This document shows positions 1 through 4,554 of a stretch of DNA of 6,655 nucleotides, piece after piece; position 1 is the first letter of the stretch; every line of letters begins with the position of its first letter. Below the pieces are notes generated by a model. The model saw only the letters and a list, made by a program, of their open reading frames with translations, made no database searches and was not told the origin of the DNA. The stretch is taken from positions 1-6,655 of the forward strand of contig JAUPKO010000547.1 in the NCBI GenBank assembly GCA_030837395.1. Direction: 5' to 3'. Both the position numbers and the translations under genes were made by a program. The stretch is from Actinomycetota bacterium. Its GTDB lineage: Bacteria > Actinomycetota > Actinomycetes > S36-B12 > UBA10799.

Positions 1-84
1 CCCCGAGCCGACCATGTTGCCGACGACCACGGCGGTGCAGGCCGCGAGGCCGAGGCTCTTGCCGTTGCCGGCGGTCGCGGCCAT
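1..84 (-). CDS. arcD: APC-superfamily amino acid permease, N-terminal 28 codons (probable arginine/ornithine antiporter ArcD)
   Basis: Only the first 28 codons are in the window; the gene runs off the left edge. The peptide begins MAATAGNGKSLGL and continues into a small-residue and Val-rich stretch ending GNMVGSG. That is the usual first transmembrane segment of APC-superfamily amino acid permeases, where the G-[SN]-M-[IV]-G-S-G segment forms the unwound substrate-binding part of TM1. An APC permease following arcA and arcB is most simply an ArcD-type antiporter, importing arginine in exchange for ornithine across the cytoplasmic membrane; that substrate is inferred from context. The ATG lies 12 nt after the arcB stop, in the same reading frame, and has no recognisable Shine-Dalgarno sequence, so translation is probably coupled to arcB. 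Another APC amino acid transporter remains possible because most of the protein is unseen. Confidence 0.72.
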   Translation of the reverse strand, partial: MAATAGNGKSLGLAACTAVVVGNMVGSG

Positions 85-96
85 CGCGTTACGGCG

Positions 97-1104
97 TCAG
101 TCGCCGAGCGTGGCCACCATGATCGCCTTGATCGTGTGCAGCCGGTTCTCGGCCTCATCAAAGGCGATGTTGTAGGGCGACTCGAACACATCGTTGGTGA
201 CCTCGAGGCCCTCGGTCATGCCGGTCTTCTCGCCGATGTCCGCGCCCACCTTGGTCTTGGTGTCGTGGAACGCCGGCAGGCAGTGCATGAACTTGACGTG
301 CTTGTTGCCCGTCTTGTCCATGGCGGCCTGGTTGACCTGGTACGGCTTGAGCAGCGCGACCCGCTCGTTCCAGACCTCCTTCGGCTCACCCATCGAGACC
401 CACACATCGGTGATGACGAAGTCCGCGCCGGGCAGCGCCTCGTCCGGGTCCTCGGTCAGCATGATGCGGGCGCCGGACTCCTCGGCCCGGGCCATGGCGG
501 CGTCCTGCACCTCCTGGCTGGGCCAGAGCGCCTTGGGGCTGCAGATGCGCACATCCGAGCCCATGATGGCGCCCATCACCAGCAGCGAGTTGCCCATGTT
601 GGAGCGGGCGTCACCCATGTAGGTGTAGGCGATCTCGTCGATCTTCTTGCCGCGGCCATGCTCGAGCATGGTCAGGAAGTCGGCCAGCATCTGCGTGGGG
701 TGCCACTCGTCGGTGAGGCCGTTGTAGACCGGCACGTCGGCGAACTCGGCGAGCTCCTCCACGGTGGAGTGCGCGCTGCCGCGGAACTCGATCGCGTCGT
801 ACATCCGGGAGAGCACCCGAGCGGTGTCGGCGGCGGACTCCTTGTGGCCGAGCTGGGAGGAGTTCGGGTCCAAGTAGGTCACGTGCGCGCCCTGCTGGTA
901 GGCAGCGACCTCGAATGCGCACCGGGTGCGGGTGGAGGTCTTCTCGAAGATCAGGGCAACCGTCTTGCCCTTCATCGTCGGCTGCTCGGTGCCCGAGTAG
1001 GCGGCGCGCTTGAGGTCGCGGGACAGGTCCAGCAGGTAGGTCATCTCCTGCGTGGTGAAGTCCAACTCCTTGAGGAAGTCGCGGTTCTTGAGGTTGAAGG
1101 CCAT
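97..1104 (-). CDS. arcB: Ornithine carbamoyltransferase, catabolic (ArcB type)
   Basis: This cytoplasmic enzyme carries out phosphorolysis of citrulline to ornithine and carbamoyl phosphate, the second ADI-pathway step; the same fold does the reverse in arginine synthesis. The product is 335 aa, the usual length, and looks complete. Visible motifs are the carbamoyl-phosphate-binding STRTR (57-61), GHKES followed by DTARVLSRMYD (86-103), HPTQ (135-138), the ornithine-binding DVWVSMGE region (233-240), and HCLP (274-277) with the catalytic Cys275. The ATG at 1104 is chosen because AAAGGA (complement of 1110-1115) sits 5 nt upstream and the protein then begins MAFNLKNRDFLKELDF, like other family members. 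The frame stays open upstream to about 1350, but that part is arcA antisense-frame noise. It lies 50 nt after arcA and 12 nt before the permease. The catabolic role comes from operon context; from the protein alone it could be an argF-type enzyme. Confidence 0.95.
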   Translation of the reverse strand: MAFNLKNRDFLKELDFTTQEMTYLLDLSRDLKRAAYSGTEQPTMKGKTVALIFEKTSTRTRCAFEVAAYQQGAHVTYLDPNSSQLGHKESAADTARVLSRMYDAIEFRGSAHSTVEELAEFADVPVYNGLTDEWHPTQMLADFLTMLEHGRGKKIDEIAYTYMGDARSNMGNSLLVMGAIMGSDVRICSPKALWPSQEVQDAAMARAEESGARIMLTEDPDEALPGADFVITDVWVSMGEPKEVWNERVALLKPYQVNQAAMDKTGNKHVKFMHCLPAFHDTKTKVGADIGEKTGMTEGLEVTNDVFESPYNIAFDEAENRLHTIKAIMVATLGD

Positions 1105-1154
1105 GGTGGTCCTTTCAGATTCGGGAAGGTTGGGGGGTTGGTTGGACGGGGAGG
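1105..1154 (-). other. C-rich, G-poor arcA-arcB intercistronic spacer (G-run tract on the plus strand)
   Basis: The 50-nt spacer between the arcA stop and the arcB start is strongly strand-asymmetric. Positions 1123-1154 of the plus strand hold seven runs of two to six guanines separated by one or two bases, including six Gs at 1132-1137. The arc mRNA therefore carries a C-rich, almost G-free stretch ahead of the arcB ribosome-binding site. The plus (template) strand could form a G-quadruplex, and the RNA resembles a Rho-utilisation or otherwise unstructured segment. Both functions are inference; the composition is directly visible. Confidence 0.4.
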
Positions 1155-2390
1155 CTACTCGTCGGCCCCGCCGCGCACGATCGGGCACGTCATGCAACGC
1201 GGGCCACCGCGACCACGACCCAACTCGTTGCCCACGATCGGGATGATCTCGATCCCCTGATCGGCGAGGAACTCGTTGGTGTTGGTGTTGCGTTCGTAGC
1301 CGATGATCACACCGGGCGCGATGGTGAGGAAGTTGTTGCCGTCGTTCCACTGCTCACGCTCGGCAGCCATCTCGTCCTCGGGGGTGTAGAGCGGGACCAT
1401 CCGGTCGACGCCCACGGCTTCCGCCAGCACCGGCCACAACTCCTTGTTCTCCACCAGCTGGAATTCCCCGCCGGTTCCGCGCGGCGTCATCGAGTAGCTG
1501 CGCAGGTCCTCGGGAAGGTAGGGGAACACCGAGAACTTGTCCTTGTCGATCATGGTCATAGCGGTGTCCAGGTGCATGAAGGCACGCGTCTTCGGCAACT
1601 CAACGACAATCACCTGCTTGACCAACTGCTCCGGGTCGGAGAAGTAGGCGTGCGCGAGCATGCCGATGCCCTGGCTTGTGGTGCGCTCGCCCAGACCGAT
1701 CATCACGGTGCCGTTGCCGACCACCAAGATGTCGCCGCCCTCCATGGTGGCGGGCTGGTGGTGAAGGTCGTCGTTGCCGAACCAGAACTTCACCTTGCCG
1801 GCAAAGTCCGGATGGAAGTTCCAGATCGCCCGGGAGTTGAGAGTCTCTCGCTGGCGAGCCTCCTTGGCCATCGGGTGCACCGACAGACCGTTGTAGGCGA
1901 ACGCCGTGTTGTCCCGCTGGAACAGGTGGTTGGGTAGCGGCGTGAGGACGAAGTCCGTGGGACCGAGTTCGTCCCACCACAGACTGGAACTCTTGGGTAG
2001 GTCCATCTCGCTCTTGAGGATTCCGCCGATCATGATCTCGGCCAGTTCGCGCCCGCTCATGTCGTCGGCGAAGAAGCGCTCGCGCAAGGGCTCCTGGAAT
2101 TTCCACCCCGTGTCTTCTGGGCGCGCAACCCGCTCCCACAGCCACTCCCGGCCCTCCGGAACGTCGAGCGCCTCTCCGAGCAGGTCGGCGTACTCGAGCA
2201 CCTTGATGCCGCGGTCGGTCATCGTCTGCACGAACGCGTCGTGCTCCTCACGCGCCACGTCCTCCCACATGACATCGTCGAACAGCAACTGTTCGAAGTT
2301 GCTCGGTGTGAGCCGTTCGAGTTCAAGCCCAGGCTTGTGGACGATGACCTCCTTGAGGACGCCCACCTCCGAATCCACGTGATACGTCAT
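1155..2390 (-). CDS. arcA: Arginine deiminase
   Basis: ArcA hydrolyses L-arginine to L-citrulline and ammonia in the cytoplasm, the committing step of the ADI pathway. At 411 aa it matches the family's usual length of roughly 400-420 aa and looks complete. It belongs to the guanidino-group-modifying (pentein) superfamily. The N-terminus has the typical SEVGVLKEVIVHKPG (7-21) followed by LTPSNFEQLLFDD (27-39). Expected catalytic residues are all present: Asp160 in FQRDN (157-161), Glu217 in EGGD (217-220), His273 and Asp275 in HLDTAMTMID (273-282), and the nucleophile Cys399 in RCMTCPIVR near the C-terminus, the same CMTC arrangement I recall from Pseudomonas ArcA. It is the first gene of a leftward operon with arcB and the permease. 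The ATG at 2390 has GGAGG 10 nt upstream (2401-2405) and a second GGAG only 2 nt upstream. No oddity in the coding sequence is apparent. Confidence 0.97.
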   Translation of the reverse strand: MTYHVDSEVGVLKEVIVHKPGLELERLTPSNFEQLLFDDVMWEDVAREEHDAFVQTMTDRGIKVLEYADLLGEALDVPEGREWLWERVARPEDTGWKFQEPLRERFFADDMSGRELAEIMIGGILKSEMDLPKSSSLWWDELGPTDFVLTPLPNHLFQRDNTAFAYNGLSVHPMAKEARQRETLNSRAIWNFHPDFAGKVKFWFGNDDLHHQPATMEGGDILVVGNGTVMIGLGERTTSQGIGMLAHAYFSDPEQLVKQVIVVELPKTRAFMHLDTAMTMIDKDKFSVFPYLPEDLRSYSMTPRGTGGEFQLVENKELWPVLAEAVGVDRMVPLYTPEDEMAAEREQWNDGNNFLTIAPGVIIGYERNTNTNEFLADQGIEIIPIVGNELGRGRGGPRCMTCPIVRGGADE

Positions 2391-2400
2391 GTCTCCAGTA

Positions 2401-2405
2401 CCTCC
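2401..2405 (-). promoter_or_regulatory. arcA ribosome-binding site
   Basis: GGAGG on the minus strand (CCTCC at 2401-2405) lies 10 nt upstream of the arcA ATG. A second purine core, GGAG (complement of 2393-2396), lies only 2 nt from the ATG, which is too close for ideal use. The distal site is the likelier one. It supports the start at 2390. Confidence 0.6.
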
Positions 2406-2414
2406 ATCGATGCC

Positions 2415-2432
2415 GGTGCCGTCCCCGGCACC
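2415..2432 (-). promoter_or_regulatory. Hairpin in the arcA 5' leader
   Basis: GGTGCCG (2415-2421) and CGGCACC (2426-2432) form a perfect 7-bp GC-rich stem with a 4-nt loop. In the arcA transcript it would end 9 nt before the GGAGG ribosome-binding site. No U-tract follows on either strand, so it is not a classical terminator. It could affect translation initiation, protect the mRNA 5' end, or be chance in GC-rich DNA. Confidence 0.35.
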
Positions 2433-2636
2433 TAACTGTTGAGTGGAACAAGCAGGAGTCGCGCTCTGCAGCTCGACCCGTCCAACGCCTACCGGGGTCA
2501 GTCTGTCGACTCAGTTAGATCGTTGCCACTCGATCGGATTGATGACACCCACCGACGGCCCTCGTTCACGCCTGCGTCACCCGCTGGTAGGCATTCGCCC
2601 GGCAAGCACATCCTGTTCGGATGAATCCCGCACCAC

Positions 2637-2659
2637 TTGAGTCGTATGGATGGACTCAA
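2637..2659. promoter_or_regulatory. Operator-like perfect inverted repeat TTGAGTC-N9-GACTCAA
   Basis: TTGAGTC at 2637-2643 is repeated exactly inverted as GACTCAA at 2653-2659, with a 9-bp spacer. The arm centres are 16 bp apart, about one and a half helical turns. Non-palindromic bases flank it, so the match has defined edges as expected for a dimeric regulator's site. It lies about 40 bp upstream of the likely -35 of the rightward promoter and about 250 bp upstream of arcA. The half-site resembles an FNR half-site (TTGAT) only partly, and the spacing is wrong for FNR. The regulator is unknown and its gene is not in this window. Confidence 0.45.
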
Positions 2660-2697
2660 CGACCAAAGTGCGCTAAAAGTCGCATGTATACGTTTTC

Positions 2698-2724
2698 TTG
2701 ACCTTGCTCATACGGCACTATTAC
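2698..2724 (+). promoter_or_regulatory. Candidate promoter for the yfcC-like gene
   Basis: TTGACC at 2698-2703 is a good -35 match and TATTAC at 2719-2724 a moderate -10, but the spacer is only 15 bp, shorter than ideal. The pair lies in the most AT-rich part of the intergenic region, about 45 bp before the start codon. Other -10 choices nearby are weaker. This is a motif guess only. Confidence 0.3.
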
Positions 2725-2725
2725 C

Positions 2726-2747
2726 GGCCCCGAACCCCACAGGGGCC
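2726..2747 (+). promoter_or_regulatory. Hairpin in the yfcC-like gene's 5' leader
   Basis: GGCCCC (2726-2731) and GGGGCC (2742-2747) form a perfect 6-bp stem with a 10-nt loop. It ends 9 nt before the ribosome-binding site GGGAG (2757-2761), which is 6 nt from the ATG at 2768. Placement mirrors the arcA leader hairpin, also 9 nt from its ribosome-binding site. The role is unknown and chance formation is possible. Confidence 0.3.
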
Positions 2748-2767
2748 ACGACCGCTGGGAGATCACC

Positions 2768-4471
2768 ATGGCCACGGAGACCGCGCCCCCCGAGGCGCCA
2801 CCGGAGGAACCGAAGAAGAAGGGATTCAAGTTCCCCACCGCCTTCACGGTCCTCTTCTTCGTCCTCATCATCGTGTGGCTGTTGACCTTCATCATCAAGC
2901 CAGGTTCGTACGATTACGTGGATTGCGGCGATGGCGCCGCCAAGCCGATTCCGAAGTCGTACCACAGCGTCACCGTCGACAAGAGTTTCGGGCAACGGCT
3001 CTACGACCTCTGGCTGTCGCCGGTGAACGGCCTCTACGGCCTCCAGCCCGACCAGCCCTCCTCTGATGAGGACGGCAACCCGCTCGCGGCGGAGAAGGCG
3101 ACCGCGGCCGACTTGCTGGCCACCTGCAAGTCGACCCTGGCCGAGACTCTAGAGGTTCCCGAGGACCAACTCAGCGAGCAGGACGCCATCGACAACGCGG
3201 TGGTGCTCGGCCCGAAGGCACAGATCGGCCCGTACGAATCCGGCGCGCTCATCGGCGCCGTTCAGGTGTTCTTCTTCGTGCTGGCGATCGGTGCTTTCAT
3301 CACCGTCACGATGCGCACCGGTGCGCTGGACGCGGGTATCGCGCGTCTGGTGCACCGATTCAAGGCTCGAGCGTTGGTGCTCGTGATAGTTCTCATGGTC
3401 GTGTTCTCCCTGGGAGGCACGACGTACGGCATGGCCGAGGAGACTCTGGGCTTCTACGCACTGATCGTGCCCATCATGGTGGCGCTCGGGTTCGACCGAC
3501 TCGTTGGCGCGGCGGTGATCATGCTGGGCGCCGGCGTGGGCACCTTGGCCTCAACGGTCAACCCTTTCGCCACCGGTGTGGCGTCCAGCGCGGCTGGCGT
3601 TGAACTCGGCGACGGCATCGTGCTGCGGGTGATCATGTACCTGGTGCTCACGGCCGTCACCATCCTGTTTGTGCTGCGCTACGCGACGAAGGTCAAGAAG
3701 GACCCCGCCAAGTCGCTCACGAAGGCAGTCGCAGGCGACGATGAACTCGCCGCGGAGGGCAACGAGGAACCGCCCAAGATGACCGGCGGCCAGACTGCCG
3801 TGATCTGGATCTTCATGCTGACCTTCGTGCTGATGATCTTCTCCGTGATTCCGTGGAGCGACTTCAGCCCGAGCCTGGAGAGCATCACCCTCGGGTGGTA
3901 CTTCCCCGAGTTGGCAGCGCTGTTCCTCGTCGGTGCGATCATCATCGGCCTCGTGGGCAAGCTCGGCGAGGAGGGCATGGTCAACGGCATCGTCGCCGGT
4001 ATGGGTGACTTCATGGGTGCGGCGCTCATCATCGCGCTGGCCCGCGGCGTGACTGTGGTCATGAACAACGCGGGCATCACCGACACCGTGCTGAATGCGC
4101 TCGAAGGTGTTGTGTCGAGCCTGTCGTCGGGGCTATTCGCGGTGGTGATGTTCATCGTGAACATTCCACTGGCGTTCCTGGTCCCCTCGTCGTCCGGACA
4201 CGCGACCTTGGCGATGCCGATCATGGCGCCGCTGGCAGACTTCGCCGGTGTCTCGCGGGCGATGGTCGTCACCGGTTTCCAGTCGGCCTCGGGCTGGGTC
4301 AACCTGATCACGCCCACGTCGGCGATCGTCATGGGTGGTCTGACGCTGGCAAAGGTGGGCTACGACCGCTACATCCGCTTCGTCACGCCGCTGATGGTGA
4401 TCCTGTTCGTGCTCGTCTGCGGGTTCATGGTGCTGGGGGCCTACACCCCGCTCGGCGGCACCATGCCATAG
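2768..4471 (+). CDS. YfcC/DcuC-family membrane transporter (candidate arginine/ornithine or related amino acid carrier)
   Basis: This is an integral membrane protein of 567 aa with many hydrophobic segments. TM1 is about residues 26-43, TM2 about 158-181, and further helices lie at about 203-217, 226-241, 245-265, 284-303, 344-361, 380-397, 416-432, 456-472, 482-495 and 539-558. YfcC-family hallmarks are KPGSYDY after TM1, GMAEETLGF (221-229), STVNPFATGVAS (262-273), ARGVTVVMNNAGITDT (425-440) and PSSSGHATLAMP (473-484). Family members are annotated as C4-dicarboxylate or amino acid carriers, and the ArcD of some streptococcal arc operons is, as I recall, of this family. Divergence from arcA supports arginine, ornithine or citrulline as substrate, but that is inference. 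The N-terminus is cytoplasmic, Pro/Glu-rich and then basic. A segment of roughly 65 residues between TM1 and TM2 (about 91-155) is extra compared with the usual 460-520-aa proteins; see findings. The ATG follows GGGAG with 6-nt spacing. Confidence 0.88.
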   Translation: MATETAPPEAPPEEPKKKGFKFPTAFTVLFFVLIIVWLLTFIIKPGSYDYVDCGDGAAKPIPKSYHSVTVDKSFGQRLYDLWLSPVNGLYGLQPDQPSSDEDGNPLAAEKATAADLLATCKSTLAETLEVPEDQLSEQDAIDNAVVLGPKAQIGPYESGALIGAVQVFFFVLAIGAFITVTMRTGALDAGIARLVHRFKARALVLVIVLMVVFSLGGTTYGMAEETLGFYALIVPIMVALGFDRLVGAAVIMLGAGVGTLASTVNPFATGVASSAAGVELGDGIVLRVIMYLVLTAVTILFVLRYATKVKKDPAKSLTKAVAGDDELAAEGNEEPPKMTGGQTAVIWIFMLTFVLMIFSVIPWSDFSPSLESITLGWYFPELAALFLVGAIIIGLVGKLGEEGMVNGIVAGMGDFMGAALIIALARGVTVVMNNAGITDTVLNALEGVVSSLSSGLFAVVMFIVNIPLAFLVPSSSGHATLAMPIMAPLADFAGVSRAMVVTGFQSASGWVNLITPTSAIVMGGLTLAKVGYDRYIRFVTPLMVILFVLVCGFMVLGAYTPLGGTMP

Positions 4472-4486
4472 GTGGCCGCACCGTCG

Positions 4487-4553
4487 CCGGCACATCACAG
4501 TGGCCCCGCTGCCCTCCACCACAGGAGGGCAGCGGGGCCACGTCACGTGCCGG
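4487..4553. terminator. Bidirectional hairpin terminator between convergent genes
   Basis: A perfect 18-bp stem pairs 4500-4517 with 4524-4541 around a 6-nt loop. An outer 7-bp stem, CCGGCAC (4487-4493) with GTGCCGG (4547-4553), encloses it across a small internal loop. The structure starts 15 nt after the transporter stop and ends directly before the stop of the convergent GGDEF-EAL gene, so it serves both strands. Neither side has a U-tract, as is common for actinobacterial intrinsic terminators. The 83-bp space holds nothing else. Confidence 0.85.
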
Positions 4554-4554
4554 T

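Larger units (their letters stand above)
2391..2767. promoter_or_regulatory. Divergent control region between arcA and the yfcC-like gene
   Basis: This 377-bp stretch separates two divergent transcription units and I find no credible gene in it; the short frames starting near 2439, 2443 and 2637 lack ribosome-binding sites and recognisable composition. It must hold the promoters for both units. It contains an operator-like dyad at 2637-2659, further GACTCA/TTGAGT half-sites near 2508 and 2439, an AT-richer patch at about 2672-2725 that probably carries the rightward promoter, and a small hairpin next to each flanking ribosome-binding site. I could not pick a convincing -35/-10 pair for the leftward arc promoter, nor a clear ArgR, FNR or CRP consensus site. 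Confidence 0.75.

Noticed and set aside
136..1260. Long plus-strand open frame (374 codons) antisense to arcB
   Set aside because: It mirrors the well-supported arcB gene, has Val/Gly/His/Leu-rich composition typical of antisense frames in GC-rich DNA, and shows no domain or ribosome-binding site.
1105..1350. N-terminal extension of arcB to 417 aa
   Set aside because: The extra 82 residues are Arg/His/Gln-rich and overlap the conserved C-terminus of arcA. The ATG at 1104 has a good ribosome-binding site and gives the family's normal length.
2504..2509. TCGACA (minus strand) as the -35 of the arc promoter
   Set aside because: It is one mismatch from consensus, but no acceptable -10 lies 16-18 bp downstream on the minus strand.
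2539..2552. TTGAT-like FNR half-site in the intergenic region
   Set aside because: There is no ATCAA half-site at the required 4-bp spacing, so it is a lone pentamer expected by chance.
2439..2640. Small open frames of 61 and 65 codons in the divergent intergenic region
   Set aside because: Neither has a ribosome-binding site, the frames overlap each other, and the composition is not coding-like. The dyad at 2637-2659 lies next to their ends.
2681..2692. CGCATGTATACG as an ArgR-type operator
   Set aside because: Only the central GTATAC is palindromic and the flanks do not match inverted. It is too weak to call without a genome-specific ARG-box model.
2637..3066. Plus-strand frames starting at 2637 and 2698 that overlap the transporter start
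   Set aside because: They are Arg/Pro/Ser-rich out-of-frame translations of the transporter gene. The transporter has a good ribosome-binding site and clear family motifs in its own frame.
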